Shown here: positions 1 through 8,347 of the stretch, in pieces
Position numbering within the stretch: position 1 is the stretch's first letter
Layout: every line of letters begins with the position of its first letter
Origin: Roseiarcus sp050010035
Lineage (GTDB): Bacteria; Pseudomonadota; Alphaproteobacteria; Rhizobiales; Beijerinckiaceae
Assembly (NCBI GenBank): GCA_050010035.1
Contig: JBEKLU010000016.1
Span: 7,982 to 71,981, forward strand
Direction of reading: 5' to 3'
Length of the DNA: 64,000 bases
Program-made: the position numbers and the translations under genes
Notes under the pieces: model-generated
What the model was told of the DNA's origin: nothing
The model's input: only the letters and a program-made list of their open reading frames with translations
Database searches by the model: none

Positions 1-343
1 CTGCCCCCACCGTCGGCGGCGAGTCGGTCAGGCCGAGCGCTGCGAGGATGTCCTCGTCCAGCGGCCGGCGCGCCTTGGCGCACAGGCGATGCACGCGCCC
101 CGGGGTGTCGTCGCCGGCAAGGGTGGTCAGATCGAGGCAGCTCAACGCCCGGACCAGCCACGCGGCCTGATATTCCTTCTTGACCGAGCGCCGGGCGGCA
201 AGGCTCGCCGCGCGCCGCTCGACGGCGCTGGCGTTGACCCCGACGGGCTCGAACCACGAGACGTCGAGGGCGACGGCGGGATTGCGCGCGCGGTTGTGCC
301 CGGCGGGCGCGAGCGATTGCGTACTATGGCTGGCCTCGTTCAC
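1..343 (-). CDS. deoC: Deoxyribose-phosphate aldolase, 3' end cut off by the window edge
   Basis: DeoC splits 2-deoxyribose 5-phosphate into glyceraldehyde 3-phosphate and acetaldehyde, the last step of deoxynucleoside breakdown in the cytoplasm. Only the N-terminal 114 residues are in the window. The segment SVKKEYQAAWLVRALSCLDL followed by TTLAGDDTP and RLCAKA is the family's well conserved early core. The start used is a GTG whose product begins MNEASHSTQSLAP. It is not preceded by a strong Shine-Dalgarno sequence, so the exact start is uncertain. The gene fits functionally with deoA, cdd and the purine nucleoside phosphorylase at 47-50 kb, although it lies apart from them here. A near-palindrome sits directly upstream. 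The catalytic lysine region lies outside the window and cannot be checked. Confidence 0.88.
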   Translation of the reverse strand, partial: MNEASHSTQSLAPAGHNRARNPAVALDVSWFEPVGVNASAVERRAASLAARRSVKKEYQAAWLVRALSCLDLTTLAGDDTPGRVHRLCAKARRPLDEDILAALGLTDSPPTVGA

Positions 344-378
344 GCCCCTCGCTCTCCCGCTCCGTTGGCGCTCGCGCT

Positions 379-403
379 GTTACATTCATAACACAAATGT
401 TAC
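379..403. promoter_or_regulatory. Near-palindrome upstream of deoC, possible operator
   Basis: GTTACATT and AATGTTAC form 8-base arms (7 of 8 matching) around a 9-base spacer, in an AT-rich patch about 35 bases upstream of the deoC start. The position suits a repressor or activator site for deoC. The regulator is not identifiable from the window. Confidence 0.35.
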
Positions 404-429
404 GATTCTCAACCCCCCCCTCCCGCGGC

Positions 430-1266
430 TCAGGCCGGTTCGGCGGTCGCGAACAGCGCCCGGTCGAGCTCGATCTCGCGCTCGAACTCGACCGGCCCGG
501 TCATCAGGACATGGCCGTCGCTTTCGCGCCAGTGAATCGTCAATTGGCCGCCGGGCAGCCTGATCCGCGCCTCGCGGCCGGTGAGCCCGAGGCGCGCCGC
601 GGCGACCAGCGTCGCGCAGGCGGCCGAGCCGCAGCCGAGGGTCGCGCCGACGCCGCGCTCCCAGACCCTCAGCGCGATCGCGTCGCGCGCCAAGACTTCG
701 GCGAACGAGGTGTTGGCCTTTTCAGGAAACATGGGATGCGTCTCGAAGCGCGGCCCGACGATTTCGAGCGGGACCGCGGCAACGTCCTTCACCCAAAGAA
801 TCGCGTGCGGATTGCCCATGTTGACGACGCTGGCCGGGCCGAAGTCGGGCGCGCCGGCGAGGGCGAGATCGACCCGGCGCGTGTCGGCGACTTCGCTGGC
901 CAGGGGGATTTCGTCCCAGGCGAGACGCGGCGCGCCCATGTCGACGCGCCAGAGCCAGGGACCCAGGCGCTCACAGGCGATCAGCCCCGCTTTCGTTTCG
1001 ACCGTCAGCCGCCGAGCGCCCGACTGGCGCGCCAGCCGGTCGGCGACGCAGCGCGTGCCGTTGCCGCAGGCGCCCGCTTCGCTGCCGTCGTTGTTGTAGA
1101 TGCGCACGAAGGCGGCGCTCGAGGGATCGCGCGGGTCGCCGAGCGTCATCAACTGGTCGAAGTCGAGGCCTGCGGCGCGATGGATCGCGCGGATTTCCAC
1201 GGGCGTCGGCAAGATCGCCGCGCCGCGCAGGTCGAGCACCAGAATCTTGTTGCCGACGCCGTTCAT
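430..1266 (-). CDS. dapF: Diaminopimelate epimerase
   Basis: DapF converts LL- to meso-diaminopimelate for lysine and peptidoglycan synthesis. From the ATG used here the product has 278 residues. It has the two active-site cysteines in their expected contexts: C67 in ACGNGTRC and C212 in GCGSAACA, each at the base of one half of the two-domain fold. Asn and Glu substrate-binding motifs (NMGNPH near 149, WERGVG near 202) are also present. The start is odd: the ATG falls at the MNGVGN motif, which in the family is normally preceded by about 5-15 residues. The frame stays open upstream (RRVAR before the ATG) to a TAG at 1330-1332, and an AAGGAG lies just after that TAG. Translation may therefore begin at a rare CTG or ATT codon around 1309-1315. 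The neighbouring upstream gene is the DUF721 gene on the same strand. Confidence 0.93.
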   Translation of the reverse strand: MNGVGNKILVLDLRGAAILPTPVEIRAIHRAAGLDFDQLMTLGDPRDPSSAAFVRIYNNDGSEAGACGNGTRCVADRLARQSGARRLTVETKAGLIACERLGPWLWRVDMGAPRLAWDEIPLASEVADTRRVDLALAGAPDFGPASVVNMGNPHAILWVKDVAAVPLEIVGPRFETHPMFPEKANTSFAEVLARDAIALRVWERGVGATLGCGSAACATLVAAARLGLTGREARIRLPGGQLTIHWRESDGHVLMTGPVEFEREIELDRALFATAEPA

Positions 1267-1329
1267 CCTGGCGACGCGGCGGCCCGCCAGCGGGCTGGAA
1301 ATTGTCGAAATGTTCAGGGTCTCCTTCGG

Positions 1330-1836
1330 CTAGCGCGTCCGCCCCGCCCTGTCGATCGCCCTCGCGCCGAGCTTCGTCAAGGCCTCCCGAAGCTCCTCGT
1401 CCTCGATTGGAGCGGCCAGCGCGCTCGCCCGCGCCTGCGCTTCGGCGCTCGGCGCCGGCGCGGCGCGGCGCTTGTCTTTCGTCGGCGCCAGCGGCCCCTG
1501 GCGAAAAGCGATCTTTTCGATGCACCGCCAGCCCAGGTGCGCATTGACGCGCTCGACGATGATCGCGCTCGCATGCTGGGCTTCGAGCGCGAAGGCGCCG
1601 TCGACGCGCAGCACCAGGGTCGCGGGGGCCGTCTCGTCCGGGCCGCGCTTCGCGCCGCGCGGCGGCCATCGGATCTGGATCGGCCGCGCGTAGCGGGCGA
1701 TTTCGGCGCCGACGATCTCCGGCCAATGTGTGACGAGGCTCATCTGCCCGAGCCCGCGCGCGGCCAGGGTCGGCTCGACGACGCCGTTGAGCAGCGAGCC
1801 GAGTTGCGCGGCCAAGCCGCGCGCCGGTTTCGTCAT
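1330..1836 (-). CDS. DUF721 (DciA-like) domain protein
   Basis: This 168-residue protein carries the DUF721 pattern in its first 110 residues: GSLLNGVVEPTLAARG, then HWPEIVGAEIARYARP, then a beta strand and the helix of LVLRVDGAFALEAQHAS. DUF721 is related to DciA, which helps load the replicative helicase in bacteria lacking DnaC. In alphaproteobacteria the gene is typically next to mutY, as it is here: the two genes are divergent with starts 27 bases apart. The C-terminal 50 residues are low-complexity and charged (AAPAPSAEAQARAS), typical of a flexible tail. The start MTKPARG is an ATG. The function in this lineage is inferred from the family only. Confidence 0.8.
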   Translation of the reverse strand: MTKPARGLAAQLGSLLNGVVEPTLAARGLGQMSLVTHWPEIVGAEIARYARPIQIRWPPRGAKRGPDETAPATLVLRVDGAFALEAQHASAIIVERVNAHLGWRCIEKIAFRQGPLAPTKDKRRAAPAPSAEAQARASALAAPIEDEELREALTKLGARAIDRAGRTR

Positions 1837-1863
1837 CGCGCTCTCGAGGGTAGAGTCCGCTCC

Positions 1864-3000
1864 ATGGACGACAATGTAAGCCCTCCCGGGGCGCGTTTGA
1901 AGCCGCGCGAGATCGCCCGCCGGGTACTTTCCTGGTGGGACGTCCACCGGCGCGACCTGCCGTGGCGCGCCGCGCTGGGCGAAACGCCCGATCCCTATCG
2001 CGTCTGGCTGTCGGAAATCCTGTTGCAGCAGACCACCGCGAGCGCAGCGGTGCCCTATTTCCAAGACTTCGTCGCGCGCTGGCCGCGCGTCGAAGCGCTG
2101 GCCGCCGCTTCGCTCGACGAGGTCATCAGCGCCTTCGCCGGGCTCGGCTATTACGCCCGCGCGCGCAATCTCCACGCCTGCGCGCGGGAAGTCGCGCGGC
2201 GCGGCGGACTTTTCCCGCGCAATGAGGCGGCGCTGCGCGCGCTGCCCGGCGTCGGCGCCTACACCGCGGCCGCGGTGGCGGCGATCGCCTTTGACGAGAA
2301 GGCGGCGCCGGTCGACGGCAATATCGCGCGCATTCTGGCGCGGCTTTACGCCTTGGAGGCGCCGTTCGCGCGCTCGCGCCGGGCGATCGCCGAGGCGGCG
2401 GCGGCGCTGACGCCCGCCGAGCGCCCCGGCGACTTCGCGCAGGCGCTGATGGACATCGGCGCGACGATCTGCCGGCCGCGCCGCCCCGATTGCCCCGCCT
2501 GTCCGCTGCTCGGGAGTTGCGCGGCGGCGCGCGCGGGCGAGCCCGACGCTTATCCCAGGCGCGCAAGCGCCAGACCCAAGCCGGAACGCGTCGGCGCGGC
2601 GTTCTTCGCGCGACGCGCCGACGGCTCGATCCTGGCGCGGCGGCGCCTGCCCGAGGGGCTGCTCGGCGCGACGCTGGAATTGCCGGGCGGGCGGTGGGAA
2701 GCGGCCGAGCGCGGCGAGGTCGGCCTCGCCGAGGCGCCGTTCGCGGCGTCCTGGCGGCGCCTGCCGGGCGAGGTCGAGCACGCCTTCACCCACTTCGCCC
2801 TGCGGCTGACGCTCTACGCCGCCGAGGTCGGCTCGAGCCCGCCGACGGCCGAGGGCATGATCTGGATCGACCCCGCCATGGCCGACGCGGCGGGCTTCTC
2901 CAGCCTGATGCTGAAGGCGATCGCGCACGCCCGGCGCTTCGTCGAGGCCGGCGCGCTCAATAAGCGTTCTTATGGGCGCTCACGCAAAGAGCCGTCATGA
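1864..3000 (+). CDS. mutY: A/G-specific adenine glycosylase
   Basis: MutY removes adenine mispaired with 8-oxoguanine, preventing G:C to T:A mutations. The 378-residue product has the catalytic glutamate E51 in WLSEILLQQT, the helix-hairpin-helix LPGVGAYTAAAV (128-138), the catalytic aspartate D151 in PVDGNIARIL and the [4Fe-4S] loop cysteines C203, C210, C213 and C219. The last 120 residues form the NUDIX-like domain that reads 8-oxoG (ELPGGRWE, HAFTHFALRLTLY). The ATG start lies 27 bases from the divergent DUF721 start, so the two genes probably share a promoter region. The 3' end overlaps the end of the convergent sugar transferase gene by 44 bases. Confidence 0.96.
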   Translation: MDDNVSPPGARLKPREIARRVLSWWDVHRRDLPWRAALGETPDPYRVWLSEILLQQTTASAAVPYFQDFVARWPRVEALAAASLDEVISAFAGLGYYARARNLHACAREVARRGGLFPRNEAALRALPGVGAYTAAAVAAIAFDEKAAPVDGNIARILARLYALEAPFARSRRAIAEAAAALTPAERPGDFAQALMDIGATICRPRRPDCPACPLLGSCAAARAGEPDAYPRRASARPKPERVGAAFFARRADGSILARRRLPEGLLGATLELPGGRWEAAERGEVGLAEAPFAASWRRLPGEVEHAFTHFALRLTLYAAEVGSSPPTAEGMIWIDPAMADAAGFSSLMLKAIAHARRFVEAGALNKRSYGRSRKEPS

Positions 3001-4450
3001 GGACGATCTTGACGTCGAGCCACAGCGACCAATTGTCGACGTAATAGAGATCGTGCTCGATGCGCGCCTGCATGCCCTCGTCGTTGAGGATTTCGCCGCG
3101 ATGGCCGTTGACCTGCGCCCAGCCGGTGATGCCGGGCTTGACGTTGTGGCGGCGCGCGTAGCGCGAGATGCGCTCGACATAGCGCTGATCGTGGGCGAGC
3201 GCGTGCGGGCGCGGCCCGACGATCGACATTTCGCCCTGGAGGACGTTGATGAGCTGCGGCAGCTCGTCGATGCTGTAGCGCCTGAGAAAGGCGCCGACGC
3301 GAGTGATCCTGGGATCGGAGCGCGTCGCCGCCTTCACCTGCGCGCCGTCCTCCATCGTCCGCATGGTGCGGAACTTGAAGATGCGGAACGGCTCCTGGTT
3401 GAAGCCGTAACGGGTCTGCCGGAAAAGGAGCGGCCCCGGCCCTTCCCAGCGGATGCACAGCGCCACGACGGCGAAGAGCGGCGCGAGCGCGACGAGGCCG
3501 AGGCTCGCGGCGACGAGATCGAAAGCCCGCTTTTCCGCCCTTTGCAGCCGCGTCAGCGGCGGCCGGGTCAGGCCGAGCCCGGTGATGCGGCCGAATTGGA
3601 CGATGCGCGCTTCCCGGAAGCGTTCGAGAATGGCTTCCGCGCCGAGATGGATCTCCGCCGGCGTGCGCAGGAAGACGTCGACGCAGGCCTCGATCACGTG
3701 CGTGCGCGACCAGGGAACCGCGATATAGATGTCGTCCGGGCGGCGCATCCGCACGGTGGCCGCGGCGAGCGCGAGATCGTCGGTCAGATAGGCCTGATTG
3801 TCGCGCAGCGCGATCATCGCCGCGATTTCCATCCGATCGGCGGTCGGATCGAAGCGGGACGCGAGCTGCGACAGCGCGTCCTCGAAGCCGACGACGACGA
3901 CGCGCCGCGGCCGGATCAGTCCGGCCCGTCGCGTTCGCTCGACGGTCTCGACGAGGGCGAGGCGGGCCGCGAACAACGCGAGAAATCCGGCGACATAGAA
4001 CACGCCGACGGCGCCGCGCGAGAAATCGCTGGAGGTTCGCGTCGCGAAGCCGAGCGCCAGCGCGCAAAGAAAGGCGAAATTCCACACCGAGAAGCTGCGG
4101 GAGAATTGGCCGCCGCGCGAGGCGTAGCCCTCCAGCCCATACTCGCCTCTTTGCACGCCCGCGGCGATCACGATCACGCCGACGATCACGCCGACGCTCG
4201 TCGCCGATTCGACCGGCGGCATGCGCCCGAGCGTGACGAAGCGATAGAGCGCGCTCGAGACCGCCGCGGCGCTCACGATCGCCGTGGCGTCGAGCAGCGC
4301 GGCGAGATAGGCGAAGCCGATCGAGGCGATATCGTCGAACGCGCGCGACCGCCGTTGCGGCCGCGGCAGCGCGCGCGCGCCCGGCGCGCGCGCCGGCGGG
4401 CGCGCCAGGCGCCGCGCCAAGCGGTCGATTTTGACCTGGGCGTGTCTCAT
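2957..4450 (-). CDS. Polyprenyl glycosylphosphotransferase of exopolysaccharide synthesis
   Basis: Enzymes of this family transfer the first sugar phosphate (often glucose or galactose 1-phosphate) from a UDP-sugar to undecaprenyl phosphate at the inner membrane. The 497-residue product has an N-terminal block of about four hydrophobic segments (roughly 50-170). A CoA-binding-like middle domain follows (RRVVVVGFEDALSQLAS). The C-terminal bacterial sugar transferase domain begins with a membrane helix (LVAASLGLVALAPLFAVVAL). It then carries FRQTRYGFN, FKFRTM, RRYSIDELPQLINVL, GEMSIVGPRPH and PGITGWAQVNG, all hallmarks of the family. The ATG at 4450 is used; a TTG at 4498 would add 16 residues. 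No other polysaccharide genes are adjacent, so the polymer cannot be named. The 3' end overlaps mutY. Confidence 0.92.
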   Translation of the reverse strand: MRHAQVKIDRLARRLARPPARAPGARALPRPQRRSRAFDDIASIGFAYLAALLDATAIVSAAAVSSALYRFVTLGRMPPVESATSVGVIVGVIVIAAGVQRGEYGLEGYASRGGQFSRSFSVWNFAFLCALALGFATRTSSDFSRGAVGVFYVAGFLALFAARLALVETVERTRRAGLIRPRRVVVVGFEDALSQLASRFDPTADRMEIAAMIALRDNQAYLTDDLALAAATVRMRRPDDIYIAVPWSRTHVIEACVDVFLRTPAEIHLGAEAILERFREARIVQFGRITGLGLTRPPLTRLQRAEKRAFDLVAASLGLVALAPLFAVVALCIRWEGPGPLLFRQTRYGFNQEPFRIFKFRTMRTMEDGAQVKAATRSDPRITRVGAFLRRYSIDELPQLINVLQGEMSIVGPRPHALAHDQRYVERISRYARRHNVKPGITGWAQVNGHRGEILNDEGMQARIEHDLYYVDNWSLWLDVKIVLMTALCVSAHKNAY

Positions 4451-4582
4451 TTCCGGACAGATTCTCGCGAACGGCCTTGCGCGCCTCGATCGCCGCAATC
4501 CACGCGCCAGGCGGCGGACGCTCCGAAAGGGGTTGCGGCAACGCGCCGGTAATGGTTAAGCCTTACGTTCCATCGCAGCCGC

Positions 4583-4625
4583 CAACGCCCGCAATCGGCA
4601 TCGTCCGAAGGCCGGGCGGGCGTTG
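4583..4625. repeat. Perfect 10-bp inverted repeat upstream of the HAD gene
   Basis: CAACGCCCGC at 4583-4592 is exactly complementary to GCGGGCGTTG at 4616-4625, with a 23-base loop. It lies just upstream of the start at 4653 and could form a leader hairpin. No run of T follows, so a terminator is unlikely. Confidence 0.35.
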
Positions 4626-4652
4626 CGGATCGGACGAGGCCGCCCCTACCCC

Positions 4653-5456
4653 ATGACCGTGATCGTGCCGCCGCCGACCTTCCAACCCGACTTGCTCGGC
4701 AAGTTCGGCCACGTGTCGGCGTGGGTCTTCGATCTCGACAATACGCTCTATCCCCCCGATTGCGGCCTGTGGCCCGCGATCGAGGAGAGGATCACGCTGT
4801 TCCTGATCGGCCGCAGCGGGCTCGACGGCCTCTCCGCGCGGGCGATGCAGAAATATTACTACCACCGCCACGGCACCACGCTGCGCGGGCTGGTCGACGA
4901 GAACATCGCCAGCGCCGACGAGTTCCTCGAATTCGTCCACGACATCGACCGTTCCGCGCTCGCGCCCAATCCGTCGCTGGCGCGCGAAGTCGGGCGGCTG
5001 CCCGGACGCAAGCTGATCTTCACCAACGGCTCGCGCGATCACGCGCTGCGCACGGTCGCGCAGCTCGGCCTCGAAGGCCTGTTCGAGGACGCCTTCGACA
5101 TCGTCGCGGCGGGGCTCGTTCCCAAGCCCGCCGACCTCGCCTATGAAACGTTTTTCAAGCGGCACGACGTCGACCCGGCCTGCGCGGCGATGTTCGAGGA
5201 CCTGGCCAAGAACCTCCGGGCGCCCAAGGCGCGCGGCATGACGACGACCCTCGTCGCGCCCCGGCCCGGACAGGCCGACCATCGCGAGGCGGCCGATCAC
5301 GATCGCTTCGAATCCGACCATGTCGATTTCGTCACCGACGATCTCGTCGCTTTTCTCGCGCGGGTCAACGCGCAGCTCGCCGCCGCGCGCGAGTCGGCGG
5401 CGCCGCTCGAAGCGGAGCGAACGGCCGAGGCGCAGGCGGCGGCGAAATCCGCGTAA
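4653..5456 (+). CDS. HAD-superfamily pyrimidine 5'-nucleotidase
   Basis: This 267-residue protein belongs to the HAD group annotated as pyrimidine 5'-nucleotidases (SDT1-like) in alphaproteobacteria, which dephosphorylate nucleoside monophosphates. HAD motif I is WVFDLDNTLYPP (nucleophile D near residue 27), motif II is LIFTNGSRDHALR, and the later motif is AAMFEDLAKNLRAPKARGMT. The start is the ATG giving MTVIVPPPTFQPD; a TTG 30 bases upstream is an alternative. The C-terminal tail after about 225 is alanine- and arginine-rich and poorly conserved. It is convergent with the methyltransferase gene, with one base between the two stops. The substrate is inferred from the subfamily. Confidence 0.85.
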   Translation: MTVIVPPPTFQPDLLGKFGHVSAWVFDLDNTLYPPDCGLWPAIEERITLFLIGRSGLDGLSARAMQKYYYHRHGTTLRGLVDENIASADEFLEFVHDIDRSALAPNPSLAREVGRLPGRKLIFTNGSRDHALRTVAQLGLEGLFEDAFDIVAAGLVPKPADLAYETFFKRHDVDPACAAMFEDLAKNLRAPKARGMTTTLVAPRPGQADHREAADHDRFESDHVDFVTDDLVAFLARVNAQLAAARESAAPLEAERTAEAQAAAKSA

Positions 5457-5457
5457 C

Positions 5458-6171
5458 CTATTCCACGCTCGATCCTCGTGTGCGCTTCCGCGCGACCGCG
5501 ACCAGACCCGCGACGCCGAACGGCAGCGCCTGCGCGGTTACATCGACGTCGGCGCTTCCGAAGCCGGCGCTCTCGAGCAGATGCGCCAAGTCGGCGCGAT
5601 CGAAAGTTCGGTGCGTGTCGGGTCCGGCGAACGGCCATTTCTCCATCGTCGGGCGATCGGTCGCGTAGACCGCGACGCTCCCGCCGCCGCGCAGCACCCG
5701 ATAGACGTCTCGGATGTCGCGACCGCCGCGATCGAAGAAATAGACGACGTTGACGAGCAAGATCTTGTCGAAGGTCTCGTCGGCCCAGCGCAGCGGGCTG
5801 AACGGGCCCTGCGCGAGCCCCATGCGGCCCGCGGCGATCGCCGCCCGGTTGCGGCGAGCGGCCTGATCGACCATTCGCGACGACTGATCGACGCCGAACA
5901 CCTGGCCGTCGCCGACGCGTGCGGCCAGGGCCAGCAGGCCGTGTCCGGGGCCGAAGCCGAGTTCCAGAACCCTGTCTCCCGGACGTGGATCGAGCGCTGT
6001 GATCGCGGCTTCGTACGGCTTGGCGTTGATGATCGCCATCAGCCAGCCGAAGAGCGAGCCGGCCGGGCCGGCGGGGCAGCGCAACTGCCTTCCGACGGCT
6101 TCCGCCCACAATCGCCTCTTGGCCGGCGCGAGCGCCCGGACGGGCGCCCCGTCCTCTCTTGCGTCGCTCAC
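5458..6171 (-). CDS. SAM-dependent methyltransferase (class I), last gene of a six-gene operon
   Basis: This 237-residue class I methyltransferase resembles the UbiE/ArsM-like (Methyltransf_11/25) group. Motif I is RVLELGFGPGHGL and motif II is VFGVDQSSRMVDQA. FDKILLVNVVYFF and YRVLRGGGSVAVY complete the core, and the usual C-terminal LLESAGF follows. The GTG start at 6171 overlaps the stop of the upstream gene (GTGA), indicating translational coupling. An in-frame ATG further upstream lies inside that gene and was not used. As the distal gene of the hemolysin-family/ligase/SDR operon it may methylate the operon's product. The acceptor is unknown. Confidence 0.85.
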   Translation of the reverse strand: MSDAREDGAPVRALAPAKRRLWAEAVGRQLRCPAGPAGSLFGWLMAIINAKPYEAAITALDPRPGDRVLELGFGPGHGLLALAARVGDGQVFGVDQSSRMVDQAARRNRAAIAAGRMGLAQGPFSPLRWADETFDKILLVNVVYFFDRGGRDIRDVYRVLRGGGSVAVYATDRPTMEKWPFAGPDTHRTFDRADLAHLLESAGFGSADVDVTAQALPFGVAGLVAVARKRTRGSSVE

Positions 6172-6836
6172 GACTTGTCGCGAATCTTGTCGAGCAACTC
6201 CTGGATGACCAATCGACGATTGCTGTCCCACAAGGGACGATCGGAATGCACGGGAATCTCCAGGGCGTGCTTGAACGCCGCGTTCGCTTTCGCGAACTCG
6301 TTCTGCGAATAGAGAAAATCGCCATAGAAGTACCACGCGTCCAGCCCGTTCGGCGCGGCGTTGGCGGCTTGCTCGAGCAACTGACGCGCCTTGTCTTTGT
6401 CGCCAAACCCGATGGGGAATCCGGGAACCCGGTAATAGAGCACGCCGAGGCTGGTCGGCGCCCCGGCGTCGAGAGCCGCGGCGTCCATCGCATCCGCCTT
6501 CTCGAGGATGTCGCGGGCGCGCTTGGCGAGGCCGAGCGCCGAAAACGGACCGGCCATTCCGGCCCGCTCGCTGGTGATGATGCCGTCCCAGATCAGGGCC
6601 TCGACCTTATCGGGGAACTGCGCCGCCGTAGCGTCCGCTTCGACGCCCAGAGCGTTCATCAACTCGGTCTGTTTGCCGCCCTCGGGAACGTCGAACTTGA
6701 TGCGCTCCCATGCCAATTGCAAATGATGGACGGTTGCCTCGAGCTTCGGGTCGCCGGCGGCGAGCGCGGGCGGCGCCGAGAGGCTCGCCGCCGTGAGCAA
6801 GCCTGCGAGCACAATGCTTCGTGCCGTTGTCAACAT
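6168..6836 (-). CDS. Exported TPR-like repeat protein
   Basis: The product has 222 residues. A Sec signal peptide of about 26 residues (IVLAGLLTAASLSAPPALAA) is followed by alpha-helical repeats of TPR type. The clearest is near the C terminus (GLDAWYFYGDFLYSQNEFAKANAAFKHAL, split here only for description), with a second less regular one before it (GVLYYRVPGFPIGFGDKDKA). It is probably periplasmic. The family is not recognised with certainty; similar proteins are annotated as hypothetical TPR proteins. It lies between the SDR and the methyltransferase and overlaps the latter by 4 bases, so it is part of the same transcript. A scaffold or export-assisting role is only a guess. Confidence 0.72.
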   Translation of the reverse strand: MLTTARSIVLAGLLTAASLSAPPALAAGDPKLEATVHHLQLAWERIKFDVPEGGKQTELMNALGVEADATAAQFPDKVEALIWDGIITSERAGMAGPFSALGLAKRARDILEKADAMDAAALDAGAPTSLGVLYYRVPGFPIGFGDKDKARQLLEQAANAAPNGLDAWYFYGDFLYSQNEFAKANAAFKHALEIPVHSDRPLWDSNRRLVIQELLDKIRDKS

Positions 6837-6877
6837 GAGAAGCGCCTTTCCTTTGGACAATGCGTGAGGGGGATGCG

Positions 6878-7657
6878 TCAAACGGCGTCGGGAACCGGGC
6901 GTCGCGCCATGGCGCGGTCGATGACGCGCGGAAACAAACGCTGGATCAGGACGAAGAGCTTTTCCGGCCCTTTCGGGTAAACCGAATCGCTGCCCTTCTC
7001 GACCGCGCGCCAAATCCGGCGCGCCACCTGCTCGGGCGCGTCGAGCGTCATTTTCGAAACGGCGATGAGGTCTTCGAAGGCCGCGGCCGCGTCGGTTTTC
7101 GTCGCGCGCGGCGCGGCGTAGGTCACGGCGATCCCCGATTCGGCCCACTCCCGGCGAAGGGCGATGGAAAAGCCGCGCAAGGCGAATTTCGAAGCCGAAT
7201 AGGCGGCGAAGCCGGGATAGGGGATGTCGCCGAACACCGAGCCGATATTGACGACGCGCGACGGCCTCGCCGTCGCCAGCAACGGCGCGAAATCGCGCGC
7301 CAGCGCCATCGGGGCGATGACGTTGGTCCGGAAGATGCAGTCGAGCGTCTCGTCGTCGGTTCTCTCCAAGGGTCCGCCTTCGACCACCCCGGCGTTGTTG
7401 ACGAGGATGTCGAGAGCGCCCCAGGCGTCGGAAATTTCCGCAACGAGGCGGCGTCTGTCGGCGCCGAGGGTGACGTCGGCGGGCAAGATCAATGCGCGCG
7501 GGCGCACGCCGATCGCCGAGGCCGTCGCGACGAGCGCCTCGCTGCGGCGCCCGCAAAGGGCGACCCTCATGCCGCGATTCGCCGCCTCGATCGCCAACGC
7601 GCGACCGATGCCCGAACCGGCGCCGGTGATCAGGACCCGTTTCGATTCAAGCGGCAT
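6878..7657 (-). CDS. Short-chain dehydrogenase/reductase
   Basis: This is a classical SDR of 259 residues. The nucleotide-binding motif is TGAGSGIGRA at 11-20, the structural NNAG is at 87-90, and the catalytic residues are S140, Y153 and K157 (YSASK). The region after YSASK (VTYAAPRATKTDAA) and the C-terminal tail (LIQRLFPRVIDRAMARR) resemble SDRs that act on acyl or lipid-like substrates. The ATG at 7657 lies inside the end of the haem-oxygenase-like gene (11-base overlap), so the two are translated together. In this operon it would reduce or oxidise an intermediate made by the ligase and the oxygenase-like protein; that order is inferred. Confidence 0.88.
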   Translation of the reverse strand: MPLESKRVLITGAGSGIGRALAIEAANRGMRVALCGRRSEALVATASAIGVRPRALILPADVTLGADRRRLVAEISDAWGALDILVNNAGVVEGGPLERTDDETLDCIFRTNVIAPMALARDFAPLLATARPSRVVNIGSVFGDIPYPGFAAYSASKFALRGFSIALRREWAESGIAVTYAAPRATKTDAAAAFEDLIAVSKMTLDAPEQVARRIWRAVEKGSDSVYPKGPEKLFVLIQRLFPRVIDRAMARRPVPDAV

Positions 7658-8315
7658 GGGAAAGTTCCCCCTGCGCGCCGAGGTCGCGGAAAATGTCGCC
7701 GTAGAGGCGGTAGAAAATCCGCACGCTGTCGACGACGATTGCTTGCGTCGCTTCGTCGTGAAAGCCGTCGACGAGCGTATGGAAGAAATCGACGTGACTC
7801 TTGTCGAGCGAACCGTGCGAGCGAAGATAGGAAAATCCGGCGTCGCCTTTGACGGCGAGCGAATTTTGCAACGCGTCCGCCAAGCGGTCGGCGAGCAGCA
7901 CGGACATGCCCTCCAGGACATGAACGCTGCCCAACAGCGCGTAGGGGCTCACATGCTCGATCGCGTAATAGGAATAGCCGACCATGACGCGGCAGGCCGT
8001 TCCCGCTTCTCCCTCCCGCGTCGCCTGCGCGTCGCCGCCCATGGCGCGGATGTCGTCGAGGATCCATTTCTCGTGGCCGCGCTCCTCGCGCATGTATTCG
8101 AACAGGGCGTCCTGATAGCGCTCGTCGGAAGTGCGCGAGGCCGCCAAGGCGAGCAACGGAAACGTGTGCTTCACGTGGTGGTAGGCTTGGGTGAGGAAGT
8201 CGCGATAGAGCGTTCGCGTCGCTCCCGAGCGAACCGCGTGTTGCACGATCGGTATCGCGACGAATTGATCGCGCTCGCGCGCGGTTTCCGAGAGAATTCG
8301 GTCGTAGAACGGCAT
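7647..8315 (-). CDS. TenA/haem-oxygenase-like protein, possible diiron oxidase
   Basis: This 222-residue all-helical protein is of the iron-containing redox / haem-oxygenase-like (TenA fold) class. Candidate metal ligands sit in the pattern expected for the diiron members: H50 in HHVKH, E78 and H81 in REERGHEKW, E135 in HVLEGMS and H174 in DKSHVDFFH. D171 and H180 are nearby. Several members of this fold oxidise fatty acids or amino acids (for example UndA decarboxylase), but this particular subgroup has no function known to me. It lies between the AMP-ligase and the SDR in one transcript. The ligand assignment is by eye and should be treated as a hypothesis. Confidence 0.8.
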   Translation of the reverse strand: MPFYDRILSETARERDQFVAIPIVQHAVRSGATRTLYRDFLTQAYHHVKHTFPLLALAASRTSDERYQDALFEYMREERGHEKWILDDIRAMGGDAQATREGEAGTACRVMVGYSYYAIEHVSPYALLGSVHVLEGMSVLLADRLADALQNSLAVKGDAGFSYLRSHGSLDKSHVDFFHTLVDGFHDEATQAIVVDSVRIFYRLYGDIFRDLGAQGELSHAA

Positions 8316-8347
8316 GCTGTGCGCCTCTTGGTTGGTTGGTGGTGTCG

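Noticed and set aside
397..1863. Open frame on the plus strand continuing from 397 into mutY
   Set aside because: It lies opposite dapF and the DUF721 gene, which have clear family motifs on the minus strand; only the part from 1864 shows MutY features.
2972..4552. 526-codon open frame on the plus strand
   Set aside because: It is antisense to the sugar transferase, whose motifs are complete; the plus-strand translation is arginine/aspartate-rich without any domain.
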